The position numbers and the translations under genes are program-made. A model generated the notes under the pieces. It saw only the letters and a list, made by a program, of their open reading frames with translations, searched no databases and was not told the DNA's origin. Positions 9,301-16,532 of a stretch of DNA of 60,156 nt are shown here, piece by piece. The stretch's first letter is position 1, and each line of letters opens with the position of its first letter. The stretch is from CAYSDH01 sp964429805 (GTDB lineage Bacteria > Bacteroidota > Bacteroidia > Flavobacteriales_D > JABDKJ01): the NCBI GenBank assembly GCA_964429805.1, contig CAYSDH010000012.1, positions 1 to 60,156 of the forward strand. The letters run 5' to 3'.

Positions 9301-9921
9301 GTCTAAAGGAAACCCAGGAAAAAGTCGAGTGAAAATCAGGTTAGCTCCGTCATCGTTGATTATCTTATTATAACCAGCACCACTCATTAACCTGAATTTG
9401 ATAGTTCCTTGATTCGTCAGGGCGACATTATTCTTAAACGCTCCTCTTAATGAAGTAAAGTCAAGCACTGTTCCCGGAAGGACAGTTTTGTCTTCACTTC
9501 GAAACTGAAACTCCTTGTTGTTACTCATAATTCCAGTTCCAGATATCTCTGCACCGAAGTGGTATATATATCCGTTACCAGAATGGACTCCGTTAAGAGT
9601 ATAGTCTCCGAGTATGACCAAATTCTTAGAATTTGACATCTCTCCTGCTGCTTGTATGTCCAAGTCGCCTTGACAGTTAAAGCTACCACCATTTACAGTA
9701 CACTTTCCACCACTTAAGATGGTAAGGGACGCTACTTGCTGATTTGCTGAAGAGGTTACGTCATGCACGATGATTACATCATCTGCCGCTGTTGGTACTA
9801 CTCCTCCATCCCAAGTACCTGGGGCAGCAAATGACCCTGAAGCCACCGAGGTGATTACTGCGGCATTCAAGCCTGCAGACACCATTAAAACTGTTATTAA
9901 TCCTATGATTATACGTTTCAT
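6361..9921 (-). CDS. Large secreted T9SS cargo protein with three tandem repeat domains and type A sorting domain
   Basis: 1186 residues. The signal peptide is MKRIIIGLITVLMVSAGLNA-like. The N-terminal half has a GTWDGGVVPTAADDVIIVHD start resembling G8-type or beta-helix surface proteins, then Gly/Asn-rich parallel-strand-like sequence. Residues about 663-810, 815-960 and 962-1105 are three copies of one domain; each has a NGR/NSR..D opening, an EIP/EVP..V strand, an F..ENRK/F..ERMK..FP motif, a (S/G)IYD(M/L) strand and an LD(E/D)G..(Y/E)..RF(Y/F)L finish. The last 76 residues form a T9SS type A sorting domain (DVDIRVYNGLGQ... ending KKTVKKLLK). It should be exported and attached to the surface or released. 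Specific role unknown; adhesion is a guess. Confidence 0.85.
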   Translation of the reverse strand: MKRIIIGLITVLMVSAGLNAAVITSVASGSFAAPGTWDGGVVPTAADDVIIVHDVTSSANQQVASLTILSGGKCTVNGGSFNCQGDLDIQAAGEMSNSKNLVILGDYTLNGVHSGNGYIYHFGAEISGTGIMSNNKEFQFRSEDKTVLPGTVLDFTSLRGAFKNNVALTNQGTIKFRLMSGAGYNKIINDDGANLIFTRLFPGFPLDASIPGNTVTYSAPSSFAQLIYPSISGYYNLVLNGMGAPGFKRLTSDITVLNDLRIKNANLDVHKDGAHHNIYLHGDWVNENGTFFARKGTVHMLGTGSISHFANNETFHNLDLRGTTTLNTDITVTGLIDLVNSFDAMGFTTFVEGDWNKATGGNFMASNGVVNFSGATNSLVNGSTNFDNVTLDKTSGATTTINPGGRIYVWETLLLDNGVLNTNDGLVIRSDESRTGRIGIVQNGTLNGDTHIERYLNDAINGWHLLAAPIDGMTLNEWKYDFITTGFTGANYPAYPFVNITKYDETEAGHKDIGILDVTNITESVPNGEGRRAYIAAGHNMIKVKGDIISGDMDYNLTYTSTSGGAIYDGWNLVANPYASTIDWDEATGWDKSNLDDAIYVWDPVIEQYMSYIGGVGTNGGSSLIPSSQAFWVQATAASPTLRIKENAKKNTAVDFKSNISEKDYFYLTVETANGRKDQAALALNEAASYHYDPDFDAYEFASPNETVPSLAIMSADDVECSIYSVPGFDGTYEVPLKVYVGETGLARFTAERMKSFPGGYNFGIYDLETDETHAITDDNSVQFTLDEGTHEGRFFLVVTSSDQTKIAGTHWLENDLVVKLTASNSRDDIVIARYDRVATLDFDESLDILKDDVEAGSPSIAMLSNDELPLGLYVLGDIPGITEIPLTVKVPTTGATKFTIENRKDFPLLVELSIYDMLDHKEYPLSRNQSVELLLDEGEYYDRFYLIMSVVARGLDNTASEADLQIACYAENGRSDNVVVRHDLDATWDFDEFLDIMEDEPESASSPTLAVTTNDGIHVSDMSIPDVRQIHEIPMVVRVMSSGVHTFVLENRKQFPFPVSLSIYDMETHIYHPFSLDDRVQFLLDDGDYYERFYLVIKPIMKSSELEDVMNIAIANDELVIVNGSTEGKDVDIRVYNGLGQVIDQSTNQFLESEIRMPLHSVQGVILVEVYEKKTGKKTVKKLLK

Positions 9922-10010
9922 ATCTTCTTTCCTTAATACGTTTTGTTACCCTCTTATTACGTACTAGGGGAAAAAAGGTTCTTGAAAAGACACTAAGATT
10001 TGAAAGAATC

Positions 10011-11735
10011 TTACTTCGTGATGATGAGCTTCTTTGTTGAAGTCGAATTGATATCACTCAAAAGGGTGACAGTGTAAATGCCCTCTTGGAGATGAGAAAG
10101 ATTGACGGCTCTAGAAGATGGTAGCACACCTTCATACACAACCCCTCCCAAGACACTGGATACCTGAATATTACATCTATTACCAAGATGCTTCTCTAAG
10201 TCAATTTGTACCTGCCCCAGACTTGGATTAGGATATATAGAAAACCCAATCAACTCTTGTTCGAGCAATGAAGAACCAACACTACAAGGGTTGGAACTCC
10301 CGTCCATACTGAGTTCTGCAGTTCCGAGTGGGTTTAATAAAGACTTTAATTTCTCTCCTGGTGGATTGGGGTTTTCCTGCCAATGCCATGACATTTTGCC
10401 AAAGAAGTCTGGTGCAGTTTCATCATCACAATTAGAAGACCCACCTGTGTAGGTTCCAATCACACGACCGCTGGCATCAAGTAGAGGTGCACCGGTAGAG
10501 CCTAACTCCATTATTCCCAATCCATTCTCTGTAATGTCCCACCTTACTCTCCAATGAGTGAATATCACTTCCCAGCCTGATGTTACTGGGTCTATGGAGT
10601 AGGTGCTTATTTTCTTGGCATCTCCATACGGATAATGAATACCGACACCACCACCTGAAGTCACCTCATCAAGAGCATTCCAACCGGCATAATACACTGG
10701 ATAACCGTGGGGAATATCAGTGCTAATTTCAAGAAGAAGAAAATCGGAGCCAGATTCGCCCCCATCATCATTACTATCTCCTCTATTAAAACTTCCTACT
10801 ATGGATCGATCTATATCACGCACATCACCTCCACAACTCAGCGCATCATTGCCAAAATGAAATCTGTAATAGTCATAATCTGAGTCTGAGGATTGAAATC
10901 CATCTTTTAATGACGTATTCATGGATGTCAACACATACGGTTTACAGTCTTGAGCACTATTATTGACAACAGTACCTGAAGCCCAGAAAAGCTGCCCATT
11001 TATTCTAGATCGGATACGGACCACACTTTTAATCTCATCTGTCCAGCCATTACCTTCTGAGCAGGCAACATCAACTTCGCAAGGACTGGTCCCCACATTG
11101 TCATTGTCATTAAAACCGATTATATCTCTATATCTATAACCAACATCAAGCAGCGAAATCCGCCCTAAACCGGCATCTGCAAGTGGCTCGTAGTATTCAA
11201 TAGTCACTACTTCACCTCTCACCATTCCTATACAAAAACGACTCGAGGCTTTGTTGTTATCTGAAGTGAAGGCGCCTTGGTGCTCCGTCATATCTTGATT
11301 CATTACAAACAAGCGTCCGCCTGGAGGCATGAAAAAATCATCGAAGTAAAGTTCTAGGCTATACGCATCAGGCACTTTAATAGACATCTTCCAGACCCTG
11401 TCACCATTTGGAAGGACAAACCAAGTTCCATCATTTTCTATGTCTGCATCTAAAGGCAAGGCAACAGCGTCTCGGAGCAGATTACCGTTGGCATCTGAAT
11501 TACTATCTTCTAGCAAGAGAGAAGAGACGTTTGGGGCGCTCAACACGATGGTCGGCACATCAACATTAAGCGGAGCATTAGTATAACTCAAAGGGTCACC
11601 ATCAGCAGAAATTTGAGCTTGAAGCATCAAACTACTCGCGAATAGAGCAAAACCAAAAGCAATATGTTTAAGTGTCAGGCGCACAGTTGATTGTAGAAAT
11701 ATACGAATATTTGGAATCTCACGCCAGATGCCCAT
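10011..11735 (-). CDS. Secreted trypsin-fold, lysyl-endopeptidase-like protein lacking catalytic His and Ser, with T9SS type A domain
   Basis: 574 residues. The family is clear: SGTVVNNS..D.KPYVLTS, then GSDFLLLEIS, GGGVGIHYPYGDAKKIS, and GSTGAPLLDASGRVIGTYTGG all match Bacteroidota lysyl endopeptidase-like S1 proteins. However, the place of the catalytic His (normally LTA.HC) reads LTSMNT, putting Asn273 there, and the nucleophile in the usual G-S-S-G-S-P reads G-S-T-G-A-P, putting Thr414 there; Asp331 is kept. So it is probably inactive or altered. The C-terminus is a T9SS type A domain (FSIYPNPSLGQV... KKLIITK). The first 17 residues are unusual before the signal peptide; a GTG at codon 11682-11684 (VRLTLKHIAFGFAL) may be the true start. 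Confidence 0.82.
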   Translation of the reverse strand: MGIWREIPNIRIFLQSTVRLTLKHIAFGFALFASSLMLQAQISADGDPLSYTNAPLNVDVPTIVLSAPNVSSLLLEDSNSDANGNLLRDAVALPLDADIENDGTWFVLPNGDRVWKMSIKVPDAYSLELYFDDFFMPPGGRLFVMNQDMTEHQGAFTSDNNKASSRFCIGMVRGEVVTIEYYEPLADAGLGRISLLDVGYRYRDIIGFNDNDNVGTSPCEVDVACSEGNGWTDEIKSVVRIRSRINGQLFWASGTVVNNSAQDCKPYVLTSMNTSLKDGFQSSDSDYDYYRFHFGNDALSCGGDVRDIDRSIVGSFNRGDSNDDGGESGSDFLLLEISTDIPHGYPVYYAGWNALDEVTSGGGVGIHYPYGDAKKISTYSIDPVTSGWEVIFTHWRVRWDITENGLGIMELGSTGAPLLDASGRVIGTYTGGSSNCDDETAPDFFGKMSWHWQENPNPPGEKLKSLLNPLGTAELSMDGSSNPCSVGSSLLEQELIGFSIYPNPSLGQVQIDLEKHLGNRCNIQVSSVLGGVVYEGVLPSSRAVNLSHLQEGIYTVTLLSDINSTSTKKLIITK

Positions 11736-11753
11736 CTAGCGGGCATTTGGGGA

Positions 11754-12374
11754 CTAATAATCGTAGGTCCGGTCGTATTTGAAGACTTCTAACACGGATG
11801 GCCAGCTCTTTTTTAACCTCTTTTTCACCTCCTCAGGCTCCACCCATTTCACCTTCTCGATCCCTTCTTCACGTTGCGGCTTTAACTTGCCCTTAAAGTC
11901 GGTCCGCATGTGGTACCAGTGAGACATCTTTAAAATCTTGCGCCCATTGCGTCTGTGAATGTGATACGTAGTGACCACTTTACCTGTTATACCAAGTCCT
12001 GTCACGGCACATTCTTCTTCGACTTCTCGCAAGGCACACTCCACCAGGTCTTCGCCTTTTTCTATCTTGCCTTTGGGCAGGTCCCAGTGCCCAAGCCTGT
12101 ATATCATCAAATACTCACCTTTTTGATTTTTCACTAAGCCACCTGCGGCCCTGATGATTCTGAATTTTTTCTTGAAAGCAGCCCAGCATTTGTCCACATT
12201 CTCGCATTGAAGCAAAATGTCAATCTCATTAATTTTTTCCTTGGCGATTAATGAGTTGATTTCTCTCCATGAGGGCACTTCATCCTTACACTTAAAAACG
12301 TGCGTGTTTTTTTTCGCTTTTGCTCGTTTTCCAGCAATTCGAATAACACAATTATGAATGAAAACTTTATACAT
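11754..12374 (-). CDS. Nudix hydrolase
   Basis: 206 residues. It carries a full Nudix box, GKIEKGEDLVECALREVEEE, preceded by RAAGGLV and GHWDLPKG, which together form the nucleotide-diphosphate hydrolysis site with Mg-binding glutamates. The N-terminal 85 residues are a less conserved extension with lysines and no recognised domain. Substrate cannot be predicted. The gene is divergent from pyrE with only 8 bases between start codons, so each promoter must overlap the other gene's start. It lies just before, and on the same strand as, the pseudoprotease gene (18 bases), so the two may share a transcript. Confidence 0.9.
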   Translation of the reverse strand: MYKVFIHNCVIRIAGKRAKAKKNTHVFKCKDEVPSWREINSLIAKEKINEIDILLQCENVDKCWAAFKKKFRIIRAAGGLVKNQKGEYLMIYRLGHWDLPKGKIEKGEDLVECALREVEEECAVTGLGITGKVVTTYHIHRRNGRKILKMSHWYHMRTDFKGKLKPQREEGIEKVKWVEPEEVKKRLKKSWPSVLEVFKYDRTYDY

Positions 12375-12377
12375 TTG
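12370..12377 (+). promoter_or_regulatory. -7 promoter box TACATTTG for pyrE, overlapping the Nudix start codon
   Basis: Exact TAnnTTTG box ending only 5 bases before the pyrE ATG (12383). With the usual distance from this box to the transcription start, the pyrE mRNA would be leaderless or nearly so. The box covers the reverse-strand ATG of the Nudix gene (12372-12374). Confidence 0.55.
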
Positions 12378-12382
12378 AGGTC

Positions 12383-13024
12383 ATGAGTTCAGTCAATGAG
12401 GCCGGGTTGAAAGTAGCAGAATTTTTACTTCGAATCAAAGCCGTCAAACTTCAGCCGACCAACCCGTTTACATGGGCATCTGGTTGGAATTCCCCAATAT
12501 ATTGTGACAACAGATTAACCCTGTCTTATCCTGACGTACGCACGTTTATACGACAAGAGTTTGTCAGAGTAATAGAAGAAAAGTACGCATCAGTAGATGT
12601 GATATGCGGTGTAGCCACTGGCGGCATTGGCATTGGCGCCTTGGTGGCACAAGAAATGGGCCTACCGTTTTGTTATGTCAGAAGCTCTTCAAAAGGTCAT
12701 GGCCTTCAGAATCAGATAGAAGGAAAACTAGACAACGGCCAATCAGTCGTGGTCATCGAAGACTTGATATCTACTGGAGGCTCTAGCCTCAAAGCTGTCG
12801 CTGCTTTACGTGAAGCCGGAGCAGAAGTAAAAGGCATGGTCGGCATATTCACCTATGGGTTTGGCATTTCCAAGACTGCCTTTGAAGAAGCTGGAGTAGA
12901 CTTGGTGACGCTTACAGATTATCACACCTTAATCAGGCAAGCTTTAGACCAAGGCTACGTTAAAGAAGAAGAAGTGGCAAGTTTGAGAGAATGGAGAGAA
13001 AACCCTCAATCGTGGGGCAAATAA
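12383..13024 (+). CDS. pyrE: Orotate phosphoribosyltransferase
   Basis: 213 residues, the standard length. It joins orotate to PRPP to form orotidine 5'-phosphate in pyrimidine synthesis. Family blocks are visible: NPFTWASGWNSPIYCDNRLTL near the N-terminus, the flexible-loop region with RSSSKGHGLQNQIEG, and the PRPP-binding motif VVVIEDLISTGGSSLKA. The ATG at 12383 gives the expected short N-terminal helix. It is followed after 7 bases by an SRPBCC-domain gene, a common flavobacterial neighbour. Confidence 0.97.
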   Translation: MSSVNEAGLKVAEFLLRIKAVKLQPTNPFTWASGWNSPIYCDNRLTLSYPDVRTFIRQEFVRVIEEKYASVDVICGVATGGIGIGALVAQEMGLPFCYVRSSSKGHGLQNQIEGKLDNGQSVVVIEDLISTGGSSLKAVAALREAGAEVKGMVGIFTYGFGISKTAFEEAGVDLVTLTDYHTLIRQALDQGYVKEEEVASLREWRENPQSWGK

Positions 13025-13031
13025 TAGGATT

Positions 13032-13433
13032 ATGACGACTATAGAGAGTAAACATGTTGAAATTGGGAAGTCGAAAGAAGATGTGTTCGCGTATGTACGC
13101 GACATGACCAATTTTAAAGAACTCCTGCCGCAAGATCGAATAAGTGACTTTCAGGCAGATAATGATTCCTGCTCTTTTAAAATAAGTGGCATGGCGACCA
13201 TAGGCCTCAAAGTCAAAGAAGTGCATGAACCAACACGCATGATATTAGAATCAGTGGACTCTCCTTTTTCATTCACGCTTGATATAAATGTGATAGATAA
13301 GGGCGAGGGTAGCTGTGAAGCATACCAAATAGCTGAACTCGATCTTAACCCCATGATGAAAATGATGGTGCAAAAACCCTTGACCAACCTGTTTGACCAT
13401 ATTAGTGACAGGCTAAAAGCTGTTAACTCTTGA
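13032..13433 (+). CDS. SRPBCC (START/Bet v 1-like) domain protein
   Basis: 133 residues with a START-like pattern: a first strand (IESKHVEIGKSKEDVFAYV), DMTNFKELLP, central hydrophobic strands, and the long C-terminal helix MKMMVQKPLTNLFDHISDRL. Such folds bind hydrophobic ligands; ligand and role are unknown here. It begins 7 bases after pyrE and is probably co-transcribed. There is no signal peptide. Confidence 0.8.
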   Translation: MTTIESKHVEIGKSKEDVFAYVRDMTNFKELLPQDRISDFQADNDSCSFKISGMATIGLKVKEVHEPTRMILESVDSPFSFTLDINVIDKGEGSCEAYQIAELDLNPMMKMMVQKPLTNLFDHISDRLKAVNS

Positions 13434-13467
13434 GTCAGCCCGGGCAGGCCTGGTCAATTACAGTGTG

Positions 13468-13475
13468 TATATTTG
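13468..13475 (+). promoter_or_regulatory. -7 promoter box TATATTTG before the desaturase
   Basis: Exact TAnnTTTG match 32 bases before the ATG at 13508. A good -33 element is not visible at the expected spacing. Confidence 0.55.
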
Positions 13476-13507
13476 AATCTTTCATAGCAGATTAAACTAC
13501 TGACAAC

Positions 13508-14617
13508 ATGATGAATTATCCTTCAGTCAAATTTCCTAGAACACAAGGCAACGAATTCGTAAAGACTCTGAGAAAGAGAGTGAACTCGTATTTTAAGGAC
13601 AACGAGGTTTCCAAAAAAGCGACCGTAGAGATGGTAATCAAGTCCATTTCGGTTCTAGCCATTTATTTCATTCCCTATGTGCTGATGCTCACTGGAGTAG
13701 TTAGTTCACTTGGTGGAATTTTCGCCCTTTTTGCCGTTATGGGCTTTGGGATGTCTTTTATCGGTATGAGTGTCATGCATGACGCCAATCACGATGCCTA
13801 CTCCTCTAAAACTTGGGCCAACAAGCTTTTCGGTTGGATGATTACACTAGTTGGTGGCTATGTCGGTAACTGGAAACTACAGCACAATGTGCTTCACCAC
13901 ACCTTTACGAATGTAGAAGGTCACGATGACGATATTGATGCGGGATTCATTCTAAGGTTTTCACCACATGACAAGCGCCTAGGCATACATGGCTTCCAGC
14001 ACATCTACGCCTGGTTCCTTTATGGATTTATGACTTTGCAGTGGATTACATCACATGATTATGGTCAGCTCAATCGATACACTGAAAGAGGATTGATCAA
14101 GAAAGAAGATTACTGGAGACAATTTGCTGTGATTACCGCATACAAGATTTTTTACTACGGTTATACTCTTGTGCTTCCTATCATTCTGTTAGACATCGCA
14201 TGGTGGCAGACGCTACTCGCATTCTTAACGATGCACTTTATTGCTGGAGTTGTACTCAGTACTATCTTCCAATTGGCACACGTAATGCCTCACTCTAGTT
14301 TCCCTCAAGCAGACGAAAAGGGTGACTTGGAGAATAACTGGGCAATTCATCAGTTATTGACCACTACTAATTTTGCTCCAAAGAGCAAGATTGTATCATG
14401 GTTTATCGGTGGGCTCAATTATCAGATTGAGCATCACTTATTTCCAAATATCTGCCATGTGCATTACAAGAAGATTTCGGCTATCGTCAAGGAGACTGCG
14501 AATGAGTATAACATTCCATACTACGAGCAACCGACAGTCTTAAATGCAGTGCTAAAGCATGCCGAGATGTTGAGAAAACTGGGCAAGTATGACAGCCCAG
14601 ATTTTGGAATGGCGTAG
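13508..14617 (+). CDS. Membrane fatty-acid (acyl-CoA/acyl-lipid) desaturase
   Basis: 369 residues with the three histidine boxes of integral-membrane desaturases: HDANHDAY, HNVLHHTF and QIEHHLFP. The Gln in the third box is typical of front-end desaturases (delta-5/6 type), but there is no fused cytochrome b5 domain. Hydrophobic segments lie at about 45-75, 110-125 and 220-270 in the usual paired arrangement. It would introduce double bonds into membrane acyl chains using a di-iron centre and reduced ferredoxin or cytochrome. Regioselectivity cannot be called. An O-methyltransferase follows after 27 bases. Confidence 0.93.
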   Translation: MMNYPSVKFPRTQGNEFVKTLRKRVNSYFKDNEVSKKATVEMVIKSISVLAIYFIPYVLMLTGVVSSLGGIFALFAVMGFGMSFIGMSVMHDANHDAYSSKTWANKLFGWMITLVGGYVGNWKLQHNVLHHTFTNVEGHDDDIDAGFILRFSPHDKRLGIHGFQHIYAWFLYGFMTLQWITSHDYGQLNRYTERGLIKKEDYWRQFAVITAYKIFYYGYTLVLPIILLDIAWWQTLLAFLTMHFIAGVVLSTIFQLAHVMPHSSFPQADEKGDLENNWAIHQLLTTTNFAPKSKIVSWFIGGLNYQIEHHLFPNICHVHYKKISAIVKETANEYNIPYYEQPTVLNAVLKHAEMLRKLGKYDSPDFGMA

Positions 14618-14644
14618 CCACTCCCCTTCACTCTTTGAATTAAT

Positions 14645-15286
14645 ATGAAGTTTATTGATGAAGACATCTCCAACTACGCGGAGCACATGTCTTCTCCTGC
14701 CCCTGCCTATCTTACAGAGTTAGAGCGCGCATCAAACCTGCGCACGACCAAAGGGCGCATGGTCTCTGGTTTTCTGCAAGGCAGATTGCTTGCGAGCCTG
14801 AGTAAGATGAATCGTCCTGAGCTCATTTTGGACATCGGCACCTTTACCGGTTACTCGGCTCTGTGCTTGGCCGAAGGACTCAGTGAGACAGGTAGATTAA
14901 TTACTCTCGAACAAAACGAAGAGCTGTCGGTAATACAAAATGAATTTTTTGAAAAGTCTCCATACAGATCTCAAATAGAGCAAGTGTTTGGAGATGCGCT
15001 GACATACCTCAAAAATTGTGCGCTAAGGCCAAACCTCATCTTCCTTGATGCTGACAAGTCTACCTATGTGGAGTTCTGGAATGAGATTAAGGAAATAATG
15101 CCACAGGACGGGGTGCTTATAGCAGACAATGTACTGTGGTATGGCAAAGTGCTCATGGACAAAGATGAAAACGACCCCAGCACCGAAATAGTCAAAACTT
15201 TTAATCAACTGGTAAAAGATGATGAGCGTTTTGACGTATCCATGCTGCCTATTAGAGATGGGCTTACTTTGATAATAAAGAAATGA
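14645..15286 (+). CDS. O-methyltransferase, caffeoyl-CoA OMT-like class I SAM enzyme
   Basis: 213 residues, matching bacterial members of the family. The SAM-binding motif ILDIGTFTGYSALCLAEGL, the acidic LITLEQNEE strand, and the metal site in LIFLDADKSTYVEFW with IADNVLWYGKV are visible. It methylates a hydroxyl on a small, often catechol-like, substrate that is not identifiable here. Its TGA (15284-15286) overlaps an ATG at 15283 that starts a truncated first copy of the threonine aldolase reading frame just before the N gap, so in the real genome the two genes are probably coupled by an ATGA overlap. Confidence 0.92.
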   Translation: MKFIDEDISNYAEHMSSPAPAYLTELERASNLRTTKGRMVSGFLQGRLLASLSKMNRPELILDIGTFTGYSALCLAEGLSETGRLITLEQNEELSVIQNEFFEKSPYRSQIEQVFGDALTYLKNCALRPNLIFLDADKSTYVEFWNEIKEIMPQDGVLIADNVLWYGKVLMDKDENDPSTEIVKTFNQLVKDDERFDVSMLPIRDGLTLIIKK

Positions 15287-15326
15287 TTGACTTACGGAGT
15301 GATACGGTTACAAAGCCTACCGCAGC
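15273..15326 (+). repeat. 54-bp direct repeat, copy 1, at left edge of assembly gap
   Basis: The 54 bases from 15273 are identical to 15485-15538. They hold the O-methyltransferase stop and the first 44 bases of the threonine aldolase frame (from ATG 15283), then the sequence breaks into Ns. Confidence 0.95.
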
Positions 15327-15336
15327 NNNNNNNNNN
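15327..15336. other. Scaffold gap (10 N)
   Basis: Ten Ns between two contig ends that share a 54-bp identical segment. The 148 bases after the gap (15337-15484) are AT-rich, non-coding and unlike the neighbours; they may be a strain-variant or misassembled piece. Confidence 0.95.
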
Positions 15337-15484
15337 GGTATCCGTTAGCAAATAAAACGCGCATTCTAACGATTTTTTTACTAAGAGCTATGTCAGTAAT
15401 GGTGCTTTAAGATTCTTTAACCAGAGAGCAATATGATAGATATTCGATTAATATTTTATGCAATGTTATAACATAACAAAAATG

Positions 15485-15538
15485 TAATAAAGAAATGATT
15501 GACTTACGGAGTGATACGGTTACAAAGCCTACCGCAGC
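15485..15538 (+). repeat. 54-bp direct repeat, copy 2
   Basis: Identical to 15273-15326; this copy continues into the full threonine aldolase gene. Exact identity at a gap edge suggests an assembly overlap rather than biology. Confidence 0.95.
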
Positions 15539-16532
15539 TATGCGCGAGGTGATGTTTAAGGCAGAGGTTGGAGACGATATTTTTGGAGAAGACCCCAGTA
15601 TCAATACTTTAGAGCATCATGCGGCATCACTCTTTGGCATGGAGTCAGGTCTTTACTGCTCTTCTGGGACACAGACAAACCAGATAGCAATCAACGTACA
15701 CACCTCCCCTGGCGATGAAGTCATCTGTAGTAAAGAGGCGCACATCTACAATTACGAAGGAGGAGGAATAGCCATGAACAGTGGTGCCTCAGTCAGGCTT
15801 CTCGATGGCGACCAAGGCAGGTTTACCTTAGACAGTGTCAAGGAAAACATAAACCCTGATGACCAGCACTTTCCTGTCTCTCGACTTATTTGTCTGGAAG
15901 ACTCCTGCAACCGAGGTGGTGGATCTATATGGGATCATAATGAAATCGCTAAGATATCTGCCTACGCTCGTGAGCATAATTTAGGCATGCACTTGGACGG
16001 GGCTAGACTGTTTAACAGCCTTGTAGAAACTGAAGTAGACTGGAAAGAATACGGCTCGCACTTTGACAGTATCTCTATCTGCTTGAGCAAAGGCCTCGGT
16101 GCCCCCGTAGGCTCAGTGCTTCTCGGCAGCGCTCCGTTTATCAAGAAAGCAAGGCGTGTAAGAAAAGTATTTGGAGGCGGTATGCGCCAAGCCGGCATCA
16201 TCGCTTCGGCTGGGTTATACGCTCTTGAGAATAATATAAGTCGCTTAAAAGAAGATAATGACCATGCTAAAGAAGTGGCTTCAGTGTTGGACAAATTAGA
16301 CTGGGTAAAAAGTGTCATTCCAGTGGCAACAAACATTGTCATTTTTGAAGTGGCTGATGGCAATCAATGTCAAGAAGTGATCAGGTTGCTTGAAGAAAAA
16401 GAAATTAAAGCCTACGCCATTGGTGAAAAGCAAATTCGCTTCGTGTTTCATCTCGAGGTCAATCGTCAAGATGTGACCCGACTTATGGAGACACTCGGTG
16501 GACTTACTCTACCATCAACCTCCCAAGCGTAA
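15495..16532 (+). CDS. ltaE: Low-specificity L-threonine aldolase
   Basis: 345 residues, the usual size. PLP-dependent cleavage of threonine/allo-threonine to glycine and acetaldehyde. Visible family blocks: MIDLRSDTVTKPTAAMREVM start, GDDIFGEDPS, the STG-like SSGTQTNQIAI, HLDGARLFNS, and the PLP lysine in CLSKGLGAPVGSVL. The start is certain because the family begins exactly at this motif. An aborted copy of the first 14 codons lies at 15283-15326 before the gap. The 3' end overlaps the convergent nuclease-like gene by 29 bases. Confidence 0.95.
   Translation: MIDLRSDTVTKPTAAMREVMFKAEVGDDIFGEDPSINTLEHHAASLFGMESGLYCSSGTQTNQIAINVHTSPGDEVICSKEAHIYNYEGGGIAMNSGASVRLLDGDQGRFTLDSVKENINPDDQHFPVSRLICLEDSCNRGGGSIWDHNEIAKISAYAREHNLGMHLDGARLFNSLVETEVDWKEYGSHFDSISICLSKGLGAPVGSVLLGSAPFIKKARRVRKVFGGGMRQAGIIASAGLYALENNISRLKEDNDHAKEVASVLDKLDWVKSVIPVATNIVIFEVADGNQCQEVIRLLEEKEIKAYAIGEKQIRFVFHLEVNRQDVTRLMETLGGLTLPSTSQA

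Noticed and set aside
13435..13455. GC-rich palindromes (GCCCGGGC, AGGCCT) between the SRPBCC and desaturase genes
   Set aside because: No T-run or convincing stem-loop; could be a chance cluster or weak terminator.
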